From assembly GCA_021463345.1 (NCBI GenBank), contig JAJTYM010000006.1, positions 44,885-108,884 on the forward strand: DNA of 64,000 nucleotides, read 5' to 3'. This stretch comes from Pseudobdellovibrionaceae bacterium (GTDB lineage: Bacteria > Bdellovibrionota > Bdellovibrionia > Bdellovibrionales > JAMPXM01). The notes beneath the pieces are model-generated. The model saw nothing but the letters and a program-made list of their open reading frames with translations, was not told the origin of the DNA and did no database searches. Position 1 is the stretch's first letter. Each line of letters starts with the position of its first letter. Both the position numbers and the translations under genes were made by a program. This document shows, piece after piece, positions 25,135 to 33,277 of the stretch.

Positions 25135-27552
25135 TCAGTTCCGTTTCCGGCGGCCGCCGCCTTCTTCGGGGGTCATCGCGCGGGGGAGCGACTCCACCTT
25201 TTTGCCGTACGGATCGCGGCCGTCGAAGTTCTCCTTGAGCCATTCGATCCGTTCGTTCGCCTTTTTCGTGAGGTGCTCTTGGCTCTGTTCCTGGCTGCGG
25301 ATGATCTTCGGCGTGAGGAACACGACCAGGTTGAGCTTGCGGCGTTGTTTCCTGTTGGACTTGAAAAGCCAGCCCAAGACGGGAATGTCGCCGAGCACGG
25401 GGACCTTCGCCTCGCTCATCACTTCCTCGTCCCGCACGAGGCCGCCCAGGACGGCGGTGTCGCCGCTGTTGACGACGATGTTGGATTTCAAGCCGCGCTC
25501 CACGAACGTGGGCAGCGATTGGCCGGCGGTCGTGATGCTTTCGCCCCGCTGCTTCACGGTCTGCGCGATCTTCATGCGCACGGATTCGGAATCGGGGCTG
25601 ATGTAGGGGGTGATCTCGAGTTTGATCGGCGCGGATTCGAACGTGGTGCTGTTGTTCTGGATGCCGGTGCCGGTGACCGAGCTCTGCGCGATCGGGTACT
25701 TCTCGCCGACCTCGATCGACGCTTCCTCGTTGTCGAGCGCGAGGATCTGGGGGGTGGAGAGGATGTTCGACTCGGTGTTGGTCTGGATGAAATTGATGAA
25801 GCCGACGAGCGACGGCACCGTCACGTCCTGCCCCGCGATCTTGAAGGTCACGCTGTCGCCCGTGCCGAAGCTCAGGATCGCCCCTTGGTCGCTGTCCGGC
25901 CTGAGGATGTTCAGGAGCGTGCCCGAGCGCGAGTAGCCCGCGCGGCCGACGCCGCTCGAGTCCGCGTTGCTGCCTTTTTTGAACGTGTAGACGGCCGGGT
26001 TCCAATCGCGCAGTTTGTCGGTGTTCATCTCCATGATGATCGCTTCGACGTAGACCTGGTCGCGCGGGATGTCGATTTTGGCGAGGAGCGAGCGGACGAC
26101 GTCGTAGTCCTGCTTGCTCGCGATGATGACCAAGCTGTTGGTCACTTTGTCGGCCGTGATCTTCACGTCCCCGCCGAAGATCGCCTGGCGTTCGCCGGGA
26201 GGGGTGAAGGGGCGCGAAGCCGAGATCGCGCTGGCGGCGGGGGCCGTCGGCGAGGAGCCGGGCGTCGAGGACGGCCCAGCGCCTTGGTTGACGCCCTGGA
26301 GGACGGAGGCGATCTTTTCGGCCTCGCCGTGCTTCACGTAGTACACGAAGACGCCGCCGGATTCGCTGGGGTCCAGCCGGTAGTCGAGCTTGCTGACGAC
26401 CTGTTTGACCTTCGCGATGCCGGCTTTTGTGCCGAGCACGATGATGGCGTTGGTGCGCTCGTCCGGCGCCACCAAGGACAATTCCTCGGGCGTGCTCGAC
26501 CCCGGCGTCCCGCGCGTGCGGAAGCGCGGAACCCCGGGCCGGAAGCCGCCGGCCGCCGCGCCGCCGGGCTCCTTGTTGATGATCTGGTTGAGCATCTCGG
26601 CCAGGTCGCGGGCTTTCGCGTATTTGATCGGGACGACTTCGAGGGTCTCCTCGAAGCCCGGTTTGTCGATCTCGGTGATGATTTTCATCATGCGGTCGAC
26701 GTTGGACCCGTAGTCGGTGATGATCAGCGAGTTGGTGGGCTCGTACGGCGTCATCTCGCCGTCTTTGGACGGCAGGATGCGCAGGCGCTTGTTCACTTCC
26801 TCGGCCGAGGTGTACTTGAGCTGAACGATGCGCGTGATGAGCACGTCGGCGTTGGGGAAGTAGTTGCCCGAGTACGTCTCGATGCTGTCGCGCTGGGCGG
26901 CGCGGGCGTTTTTGATCTTCAGGAACCGGCCGCTCGGCACGATCGTGTAACCGAGGCCCGCGAGGGAGGAGAGGAACGCCTTGTAGGCCTCCGCGACGGT
27001 GATCTTGGACGGCGCCATGATGGTGACGCGGCCGCTGAGCGCGCTTTCGATGATGAAGTTCTTCCCGGTGAGCTCGGAAATCGCCTTGATGACGTCCTTG
27101 ATGTCGGCGTTGGGGAAGTCGAAACTCTCGATCGTCTCCGGGAAGTTCGCGTTGGTGATGTCCTCGATCTCCGCTTTCGAGAAGCGGGCTTTCATGTCGC
27201 CTTTGGGCGCGGTTCGAGCATCGGTCGGGGAGCCGTTTGAGCCGGGTCCGCTCGAGCCGGGGCGCGTCCCGAGGCGGATCGGCGGCGAGAACCCGCCCCC
27301 GCCGGTTTGGACCGGGGGCGGCGGAGGGGGCGCGGGTGGTTGCGGCTGGTCGTTGCCGTCGGGCGGGGGGAAGCCGGCTCCGCGCGGGGGGTCGAATGGA
27401 GGGGGCGGTTCGCCGAACGGAGGAGCCGGGTCGTCGAACGAATCTTCCTCGAAGAGCCTGTCGAGGTCTTCTTCTTGCGCGCGCGCGCGCGGCGCCGTCG
27501 TTTGGTCCGCGACCAGAGCCGCCGCCAAAAGAAGAGTCAGCCAACGTTTCAT
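25135..27552 (-). CDS. gspD: Type II secretion secretin
   Basis: 805 residues. The secretin forms the outer-membrane channel. Signal peptide at 1-25 (WLTLLLAAALVADQTTAPRARA), a Pro/Gly/Gln-rich linker (about 30-95), then N0-N3 domains (FDFPNADIKDVIKAISELTG; ERTNAIIVLGTKAGIAKVK) and the C-terminal secretin beta domain with VPVLGDIPVLGWLFK and LVVFLTPKII. A GSP-typical Gly/Ser/Pro-rich insert lies near 440. ATG 27552 was chosen for its AAGGTGGGGG ribosome site and immediate signal peptide; a GTG at 27561 is in frame. No pilotin gene is visible nearby. Confidence 0.93.
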   Translation of the reverse strand: MKRWLTLLLAAALVADQTTAPRARAQEEDLDRLFEEDSFDDPAPPFGEPPPPFDPPRGAGFPPPDGNDQPQPPAPPPPPPVQTGGGGFSPPIRLGTRPGSSGPGSNGSPTDARTAPKGDMKARFSKAEIEDITNANFPETIESFDFPNADIKDVIKAISELTGKNFIIESALSGRVTIMAPSKITVAEAYKAFLSSLAGLGYTIVPSGRFLKIKNARAAQRDSIETYSGNYFPNADVLITRIVQLKYTSAEEVNKRLRILPSKDGEMTPYEPTNSLIITDYGSNVDRMMKIITEIDKPGFEETLEVVPIKYAKARDLAEMLNQIINKEPGGAAAGGFRPGVPRFRTRGTPGSSTPEELSLVAPDERTNAIIVLGTKAGIAKVKQVVSKLDYRLDPSESGGVFVYYVKHGEAEKIASVLQGVNQGAGPSSTPGSSPTAPAASAISASRPFTPPGERQAIFGGDVKITADKVTNSLVIIASKQDYDVVRSLLAKIDIPRDQVYVEAIIMEMNTDKLRDWNPAVYTFKKGSNADSSGVGRAGYSRSGTLLNILRPDSDQGAILSFGTGDSVTFKIAGQDVTVPSLVGFINFIQTNTESNILSTPQILALDNEEASIEVGEKYPIAQSSVTGTGIQNNSTTFESAPIKLEITPYISPDSESVRMKIAQTVKQRGESITTAGQSLPTFVERGLKSNIVVNSGDTAVLGGLVRDEEVMSEAKVPVLGDIPVLGWLFKSNRKQRRKLNLVVFLTPKIIRSQEQSQEHLTKKANERIEWLKENFDGRDPYGKKVESLPRAMTPEEGGGRRKRN

Positions 27553-27659
27553 AACCCCCACCTTCCATGAGCAGGAGGGCGTCGACCGTCCGCATCCGGC
27601 GGGTCGGGCCCTGTGAGTCCGTTAACGATCCGATCCCTGTCCCAGTTCCCCGACGACCC

Positions 27660-28547
27660 TCACTGGATCGTGAAATTCAACGTTTCCGGGCGCCCGTTGC
27701 GATCGACGCCGAGGGAGATCTGGCTGGAACTTTTCAGCGCGTTGTAAAGTTCCATCGCCTTTTGCGGCGAATCGATCGCTTCGCCGTTGACCGAGCGGAT
27801 GCAATCGCCGCGGCGGATGCCCAGGCGTTCGTAAATGCTCCCTGGCATCATGTCGAGCACGCGGTAACAGTCGCCGTCCTTGACGGCTCGCGCTTGCTGC
27901 AGGAGATCCGGCAGGTTCGACGTCAGCCGGTTGACGTCGTCGCGTTTGATGGTGCGCTCGGTTTCGCTGACCACCTGCACCTCGCCTTCGACCCGCGCCG
28001 CGGTTTTTCCGCCGCCGGCCGCGATGCCGAGGTTGATGCGGCCTTCCTGTGGCAGTTCGAAGTACTCTTTGCGGCGGTTCATCAAGTTGCGGAAGACGAC
28101 TTTGCCGCGCTCGACCGCGAGCACTTCGCCCGCGCCCTCCATCATGTCGCCGACGCGGTAGGCGCCGACGTTCTCGCCGCCCGAGGGCGTTTTCACGCTC
28201 GCGACCGAGCGCCCGGGATTGGAGTGCACCAGCGTGCCGATGAGCTGGAGGCCGCTGATCGAGGTGGGGACCGGGGGCGAGTCGTCCGTGACCGGGCTTT
28301 CCCCGGCGTTGCCGATCGCCGGCGGGATTTTGCCGTCGTAATTGAAGATGTTCTTCGCCGTGATCGAGTTGTAGCTGTCGCGCGGCTTCGCTTGCGCGGC
28401 GGACTGGGACGGCGAGCGCGGCGGCGGCAATGTGGTCGGCAGCAGCTTGTCACGGCCGTACAGGATCGCCAGATCCGCGATCATGTAGCCGACCAACGCC
28501 AGCAGCGCATATGTGTAGACAGAGTCGAGCCTTTTTTTTTCCGCCAT
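27660..28547 (-). CDS. gspC: Type II secretion protein C with PDZ domain
   Basis: 295 residues. GspC is the inner-membrane linker between secretin and platform. One N-terminal membrane helix (about 10-30, TYALLALVGYMIADLAILY), an HR domain (ITAKNIFNYDGK; LQLIGTLVHSNPGRSVASV; YRVGDMMEGAGEVLAVERGKV), and a C-terminal PDZ (GSIYERLGIRRGDCIRSVNGEAI; LGVDRNGRPETLNFTI). It leads the gspC-gspD-gspE unit. Other gsp genes (F-K, L, M) are absent from the window. Confidence 0.88.
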   Translation of the reverse strand: MAEKKRLDSVYTYALLALVGYMIADLAILYGRDKLLPTTLPPPRSPSQSAAQAKPRDSYNSITAKNIFNYDGKIPPAIGNAGESPVTDDSPPVPTSISGLQLIGTLVHSNPGRSVASVKTPSGGENVGAYRVGDMMEGAGEVLAVERGKVVFRNLMNRRKEYFELPQEGRINLGIAAGGGKTAARVEGEVQVVSETERTIKRDDVNRLTSNLPDLLQQARAVKDGDCYRVLDMMPGSIYERLGIRRGDCIRSVNGEAIDSPQKAMELYNALKSSSQISLGVDRNGRPETLNFTIQ

Positions 28548-28900
28548 CCGTGATGCTAGCCTTTGAATGAGTTTTATCCTAGCAGAACCAAGGGAGGGTC
28601 GGCAGTCTTAAAGGGTCCAGTCCAGTCGGGCCGGCGCGGCCCGACCGGGGTCTCGCCGCGCGGATCCCGAAGCGCGCCGGCCGGCCCTGTCCAGGCGTTT
28701 TCCTTCTTTTGCGGCTGGGGCGAAATCCTTTCACAAGCGTCGCGTTCACCGCCGCCGCGCGCGCTCGAGAGCCGGATTATTTCGACTTGGGCGTTCCGGG
28801 CCGGTGCGGAGCCCGGGCACGGCGATTGCTTCGCGAGCTTCCAGCGCCGTTTTTCGGCAGGGATCAGGAAATCGGTTCTCGGTTCAAGGGTGGGTGTTCG
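28548..28900. other. Intergenic region between gspC and the 28901 gene
   Basis: About 350 bases without a supported gene; it must hold promoters for both divergent units. A short dyad GCTAG (28554)...CTAGC (28587-28591) lies close to the gspC start, overlapping the likely promoter. An open frame extends from 28709 into the next gene but lacks protein-like composition. Nothing else was recognised. Confidence 0.35.
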
Positions 28901-29629
28901 ATGAGTCAATTCGCTTTCGTTTTCGCGGGCCGCGCCGGCCTCGACTCCGCAAATGTCCGCAACCACGTTCTCCGGATCCCCGAAGTCTCCCTGCGTGTCC
29001 GTGAGGCCCAGTCGATCCTCGACGGCCTGGGCTTCCCGCGGGTGGATTTGTTCGGCTCCATTTCGTCCGACGACGAGACGTTCTTGCGCAACATCCGAAT
29101 GAAGAGCCTTTCGGCCGCGGTCGTGCAGGTCGGCCTCTTCGATCGCCTGCGGAAGGCCGCTCTCGGCAGGAGCCCCGAGATCCTCGTCGGCGTCGTCAAC
29201 GGCGATTCCGCGCTCGCGACGGCGATCGGGCGCCAGTCGTTCGAGGAAATGGTTCGCGGGAGCGCGGCGGTCGACACGCTCAGGCCCGCGCCGTCGCTCG
29301 CTGAACGACTCTCGCTGGTGACCGTCGCGTCGCCCGCGCCTCTGCTCGCCGGAGTGAGCCTCGCCGAGTACGAAGCGGTGGCGCTCAGCCCGGGGACGCG
29401 GGAATTCGAGACGATTCAATCCGGTCAGATGGATCTCTCGAAACTTCTCAAGGCGCTGGTCGAGGGCCGCGGCGTTCGCGGTTTCGTCAACATCGGCCCG
29501 GTGGGCCTCGTCCCGCGCGAGCGCTGGGGAATCGAGGAGATCGAAGTCATCGACTCGATCGAACTCGATCCGATGCTGTCGTGGTTCTGGAAGGCGATCC
29601 GCCCCGAACCCAAAAACCTGGCCAACTGA
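28901..29629 (+). CDS. Conserved-looking protein of unknown function
   Basis: 242 residues; no family recognised with confidence. It starts FAFVFAGRAGLDSANVRNH and ends with FVNIGPVGLVPRERWGIEE and a predicted C-terminal helix. FVNIGP and the NGDSALATAIG segment faintly recall malonyl/acyl transferases (FIEIGP, GHSLGE), but the nucleophile motif GHSxG is absent, so any such ancestry would be degenerate. The ATG at 28901 (GGGTGGGTGTTCG upstream) is preferred over an upstream start at 28709. Convergent with the cobalamin adenosyltransferase. Confidence 0.6.
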   Translation: MSQFAFVFAGRAGLDSANVRNHVLRIPEVSLRVREAQSILDGLGFPRVDLFGSISSDDETFLRNIRMKSLSAAVVQVGLFDRLRKAALGRSPEILVGVVNGDSALATAIGRQSFEEMVRGSAAVDTLRPAPSLAERLSLVTVASPAPLLAGVSLAEYEAVALSPGTREFETIQSGQMDLSKLLKALVEGRGVRGFVNIGPVGLVPRERWGIEEIEVIDSIELDPMLSWFWKAIRPEPKNLAN

Positions 29630-29679
29630 GCCGCGGGGGCCGGTCGCCCAGGGCGTTCCCGCCCCGCCGACTCCTCCGG

Positions 29680-30276
29680 TCACGGGTCCCAGATGGGTTC
29701 TTCGACGCCCATGATCCGGTTCAGGTGGCGGGCGAGGACGAAGAAGTAATCGTTGAGGCGGTTCAGGTACTGCAAGAGCGTCGGCTCGATCGGCGCGGTC
29801 GTGGCGAGGTGCACGCACGCGCGTTCGGCGCGCCGGCAGATCACGCGCGCCATGTGAGCTTGCGCGGCGCAGGCGGCGCCGCCCGGCAGGATGAAGTTCT
29901 TCAGCGGCGCCAGGCGTTCGCTGTAGCGGTCCATCAAGAGCTCGAGCTCGCGCGAGCGCTCCGCGGTCACGCCAGGGAGGCTCGCCAGCATCTCTTCTTT
30001 CTCGCAGGCCAGCCGGCTGCCGAGATTGAACAGCTCCATCTGGATCGAGGTCAACGTGCCCAGCAGATCGTCGATCGCGGGGATCAGCGCCGGGGTTTTC
30101 AGTTCCCGGCGGATCTCGGCCATCAGGACGCCGATCGCGCTGTTGAGCTCATCGACCGTGCCGTAGGCCTCCAGCCGGGGGTCGGCCTTCGAGACTCGGG
30201 TGCCGCTGACGAGTGACGTTTGGCCGGCGTCGCCGACCCTGGTGTAGACCTTGTTCGCTTTTCCCTCGTTCGCCAT
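29680..30276 (-). CDS. PduO-type ATP:cob(I)alamin adenosyltransferase
   Basis: 198 residues. It makes adenosylcobalamin, the cofactor of methylmalonyl-CoA mutase. The N-terminal KVYTRVGDAGQTSLVSGTRV is the ATP-binding signature, and VDELNSAIG, then HMARVICRRAERACVHLA and YLNRLNDYFFVLAR, are conserved cobalamin/ATP site segments. The ATG at 30276 has GGAGG six bases upstream. The functional link is to the B12-binding subunit at 786-1175. It shares a divergent promoter region with the next gene. Confidence 0.93.
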   Translation of the reverse strand: MANEGKANKVYTRVGDAGQTSLVSGTRVSKADPRLEAYGTVDELNSAIGVLMAEIRRELKTPALIPAIDDLLGTLTSIQMELFNLGSRLACEKEEMLASLPGVTAERSRELELLMDRYSERLAPLKNFILPGGAACAAQAHMARVICRRAERACVHLATTAPIEPTLLQYLNRLNDYFFVLARHLNRIMGVEEPIWDP

Positions 30277-30380
30277 CTCACTCCTCCGCCCGCCTGACGG
30301 GACGATCCGATCCAAACACAGAACTCCGGTTTTGGCGAGAGCCGTCGATTCGGGTTCGATGCGGTTCGCGCGCATGTCGA

Positions 30381-30431
30381 TACCGATGTCCGTCTAAATA
30401 AGGTCGGCTTTCTTTTGGACGGACATCGATA
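30381..30431. promoter_or_regulatory. Long inverted repeat in a divergent promoter region
   Basis: Arms of 17 bases, TACCGATGTCCGTCTAA at 30381-30397 and TTGGACGGACATCGATA at 30415-30431, are complementary except at two positions (11 bp uninterrupted: CGATGTCCGTC/GACGGACATCG), with a 17-base spacer. It sits between the adenosyltransferase (-) and the amidohydrolase-like gene (+), in a locally AT-richer patch. This could be a large operator, a cruciform, or a terminator-like structure; there is no U-tract directly after either arm. Confidence 0.5.
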
Positions 30432-30492
30432 ACGCTATGTCAAAACCGGGAAACGCCATAAAATCGCCGGTACCGTCCACCAAGGGGGTGAT

Positions 30493-31287
30493 ATGGCGGA
30501 AAAGCCGTTTTTCGTTTCGATCCCGCACTCCGGCGAAAACGTTCCGCCCGAGACGCCTTGGCTCCACGGTTTGCCCGAAAAAGAACTGATGTTCGACGTC
30601 GACCGTTTCGTCGATCGCCTGTACGAGCCCGCTCTCGCGTCGTTGGGCGTCCCTTGCGTCAAAACCGAGTGGCACCGTTACGTGGTCGACCTCAATCGTT
30701 GGACGGATGACGTCGACGCCGATTCGGTCCAGGGGCACCCGAACCCGAGCGGCTTGTTCCCGCGCGGGCTGCACTGGTCGAAAACGACCGGAGGCCAGAG
30801 GCTCATCCCTGAGCCGATGCCGCGCGAACTGCACGAACGGCTCGTGCACCGGTACTTCGAGCCGTTTCACGCGGAGGTCCGCGCGCGGTACGATGGCTTC
30901 CGCCGCCGTGGTCACGCCACGACCTATCACCTGGACGCCCACAGCATGCCGTCCGTTGGAACGAGAGAGCATCGCGACCCGGGTGAGCGCCGCAAGGACG
31001 TCGTCATCAGCGATTGCAAAGGCACGAGCTGCTCGAAAAAGTATCTCGACTTGGTCTTGGCCGCGTACCGTGACGCGGGTTTCGAGGTCGGTTACAACTG
31101 GCCGTACTTCGGTGGTCGGGTGACGGAAACGTACGGCCGCCCCGAACTGGGTCAGGAAGCGATCCAAGTGGAACTCAGCCGCGCTTTGTACATGGACGAG
31201 GACAGCAAGAAATTGCGGCCGGACAAGGCGGGCGAAGTCAGTTCGCGACTCGAGAAAGCGCTGAATTCCATTTTAAGCGGTCTCTGA
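30493..31287 (+). CDS. N-formylglutamate amidohydrolase family protein
   Basis: 264 residues. It begins with the family motif FFVSIPHSGENVPPE; FDVDRFVDRLY, VVDLNRWTDD, YHLDAHSMPS (metal ligands) and VGYNWPYFGGRVTETYG follow. Family members release formate or amino groups from N-formyl-glutamate-like compounds in histidine catabolism, but no hut genes are near, so the substrate is uncertain. AAGGGGGTGAT precedes the ATG. It is possibly co-regulated with the adenosyltransferase through the inverted repeat upstream. Confidence 0.85.
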   Translation: MAEKPFFVSIPHSGENVPPETPWLHGLPEKELMFDVDRFVDRLYEPALASLGVPCVKTEWHRYVVDLNRWTDDVDADSVQGHPNPSGLFPRGLHWSKTTGGQRLIPEPMPRELHERLVHRYFEPFHAEVRARYDGFRRRGHATTYHLDAHSMPSVGTREHRDPGERRKDVVISDCKGTSCSKKYLDLVLAAYRDAGFEVGYNWPYFGGRVTETYGRPELGQEAIQVELSRALYMDEDSKKLRPDKAGEVSSRLEKALNSILSGL

Positions 31288-31359
31288 GACGACACTGCGC
31301 GTTTGGCACGAACGAAGCGCGTGCTTTTTCCGGCAGCCATGTGGTAACCGGCCATTCAT

Positions 31360-31674
31360 ATGAGAATGAAAACATCAGTCAAGGGGTCGCGTCGCGCGCT
31401 CGGGCCGAGCCGCCGCTTGGTCGGTTGGAGCTTTTTCTTGTTCTTCGCATTCATGCACTTGAGCGCGTTCATGTTGACGAAGCCGGCGTCCCGCCCAGTG
31501 GAAGAGGCGTCCCGCGCGTTCCCGTTGCCGCTCGAGATTCCCAAAAAAGACACCTCCAAAGAGGCGGTGGAGGGCCGAAGCGTTCGGGCTTCGCCGCCGC
31601 GGTCGGAAATCCCTAAAGGTTCGTTGCCTGCCCGCCGGACTGCCCGTATCCTGCCCCACGATGTCCCGGAGTGA
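31360..31674 (+). CDS. Possible small membrane protein
   Basis: A 104-residue frame with a basic N-terminus, one convincing transmembrane segment (WSFFLFFAFMHLSAFML, about 23-39) and a Pro/Ser/Lys/Arg-rich hydrophilic tail. No ribosome site is evident before the ATG and no family is recognised. It fills the gap between the amidohydrolase-like gene and resB. The membrane helix is the main argument that it is coding. Confidence 0.35.
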   Translation: MRMKTSVKGSRRALGPSRRLVGWSFFLFFAFMHLSAFMLTKPASRPVEEASRAFPLPLEIPKKDTSKEAVEGRSVRASPPRSEIPKGSLPARRTARILPHDVPE

Positions 31675-31810
31675 CGCGAGTGTTTGAGGCATCGGCTGGA
31701 TCCGATGCCCGCTGCGGCGAACGGGCAGGGTGTTTGGACTGTCAGGATTGATGGACAAATCTCGAATTGAGGCGAGCGGCGACCGATAAGGGAGAGCTGC
31801 GGAGGACGGG

Positions 31811-33277
31811 ATGGCTGAACCGAACGCGATCGGTGCCCGCAACAAAGGGGTCATGACGAAGAAGCGGATCATCCGGTTCCTGGCGAGCCTCAAGCTCGCC
31901 GTCGTCATCGTCTTGGGCCTCGGCGCGATCACGGCGTGGGGCACGATCGTCGAAGCTCAGTACAACGCCGAGATCGCCGGAAAAGTCGTTTACCGCTCCG
32001 TTTGGATGTATGGCTTCCTCGGCGCTCTCTGCGTGAGCCTCACCGCCGTCATGATCGATCGCTGGCCATGGAAAAAGCGGCACGCCGCGTTCGTTCTCGC
32101 GCACATCGGCATTCTCATCCTTTTGGGTGGTGCGTGGATCACGCAGAAGTTCGGAATCGACGGCTCGATGGTTTTCGCGATCGGCGAGAGCAGCAAGCAT
32201 GTCATCCTTCCGGGGCCGGAGCTGACCGTTTATTCATCGATCGACGCGCAATCCTACACCCGCCTGAGCTACCTCGATCGGGATTTCTACATGGATCCGT
32301 TGCCGCCGGGAGGGATCGAGATCCCGCTCCCGGACGCGAAGTTGAAAATCCTCGACTATCTCCCGTTCTCCATCCGTGAACGGAAGATCGTCGCCAGCGA
32401 CGCTAAAACAGGGGCGCCGGCGGTCCGCTTCCAACTGCAGAACGCGAACGTCAACATGACCGAATGGCTGCTCGGCTCGGGGCCGGCCCGCGATGCCGTC
32501 AAGGATTTGGGGCCGGCGAAAATCGTCCTGACGGGCGGCCATTACCGGCCGCTCGAGCCGGAAAACGCCATCGTGCTCACGCCGGGCCCGGATGGGGAAA
32601 GCATCGGTTACGAGATCCTCACCCGCCGCGATCCCGCGTCCGCGGTCGGCGGCGGGGCCGCGGCGCGGAAGGGGACCGTCAAGGCCGGCGGCGTGATCGA
32701 GACGCCGTGGATGGGGCTGGTCATGCGCGTGCTCAACTACCTGCCGGCGGCCAAAGAAGACGTGATCTTCCATAAGCGCGAGCGGCCGACGGAGATGACG
32801 ACCGAGGCGCTCAAGGTGAGGTTCAACGAGCACGAGAGCTGGGTCGCTCTCGATTCGATCATCAAATTCTACACGGACGCGGCGGTTTACGTCGTCAGTT
32901 ACGCCAATCGGAGGATCGATCTCGCCAAGGCTTTCGACGATCCGGCGTTCAACATGACGCTCAAGAAGTTCGATGTCGGCCGTTACCAGGGCACCATGCG
33001 CGCGGCCTCGTACGAGAGCCTCATCAACATCCCCGCGCTCGGCGACGTCCTTATCTCGATGAACGAGCCGCTCAAGCACAACGGGTTCACTTTTTACCAG
33101 GCGAGTTTCCAGGAGGACGAGGGCGGCCGGCCCACTCACAGCGTCCTTTCGGTCAATCGCGACCCGGGTCGGTTCCTCAAGTACCTGGGCTCGCTGCTGA
33201 TCGTTCTGGGGAGCTCATTGCTGTTCTACAACAAACGCAAGGCCGCGCGCGCCGCGGTCGGAGGCGATGCCGCATGA
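31811..33277 (+). CDS. resB: Cytochrome c biogenesis protein ResB-like
   Basis: 488 residues. ResB works with CcsA/ResC to deliver haem and attach it to apocytochromes c outside the membrane (system II). N-terminal membrane helices (FLASLKLAVVIVLGLGAITAWGTIVE; VWMYGFLGALCVSLTAVMIDRW; AAFVLAHIGILILLGGAWITQ), a large periplasmic domain, and a final helix (FLKYLGSLLIVLGSSLLFY) give the family layout; HNGFTFYQASFQED is characteristic. GGAGG precedes the ATG. It overlaps ccsA as ATGA. The products upstream of actABCDEF need this machinery. Confidence 0.9.
   Translation: MAEPNAIGARNKGVMTKKRIIRFLASLKLAVVIVLGLGAITAWGTIVEAQYNAEIAGKVVYRSVWMYGFLGALCVSLTAVMIDRWPWKKRHAAFVLAHIGILILLGGAWITQKFGIDGSMVFAIGESSKHVILPGPELTVYSSIDAQSYTRLSYLDRDFYMDPLPPGGIEIPLPDAKLKILDYLPFSIRERKIVASDAKTGAPAVRFQLQNANVNMTEWLLGSGPARDAVKDLGPAKIVLTGGHYRPLEPENAIVLTPGPDGESIGYEILTRRDPASAVGGGAAARKGTVKAGGVIETPWMGLVMRVLNYLPAAKEDVIFHKRERPTEMTTEALKVRFNEHESWVALDSIIKFYTDAAVYVVSYANRRIDLAKAFDDPAFNMTLKKFDVGRYQGTMRAASYESLINIPALGDVLISMNEPLKHNGFTFYQASFQEDEGGRPTHSVLSVNRDPGRFLKYLGSLLIVLGSSLLFYNKRKAARAAVGGDAA

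Noticed and set aside
25273..27240. 655-codon open frame on the + strand opposite gspD
   Set aside because: Composition is a mirror of gspD codons with repeated Asp/Arg/Val/Gly runs and no recognisable motif.
25130..27595. Long open frame upstream of gspE, overlapping gspD
   Set aside because: It is the same strand but another frame of gspD; its product is Arg/Pro/His-rich with no domain, while gspD is a clear secretin. It reflects lack of stops in GC-rich DNA.
28709..28900. N-terminal extension of the 28901 gene
   Set aside because: 64 extra codons are Arg/Ala/Gly-rich with no conservation pattern; the ATG at 28901 opens a typical protein start.
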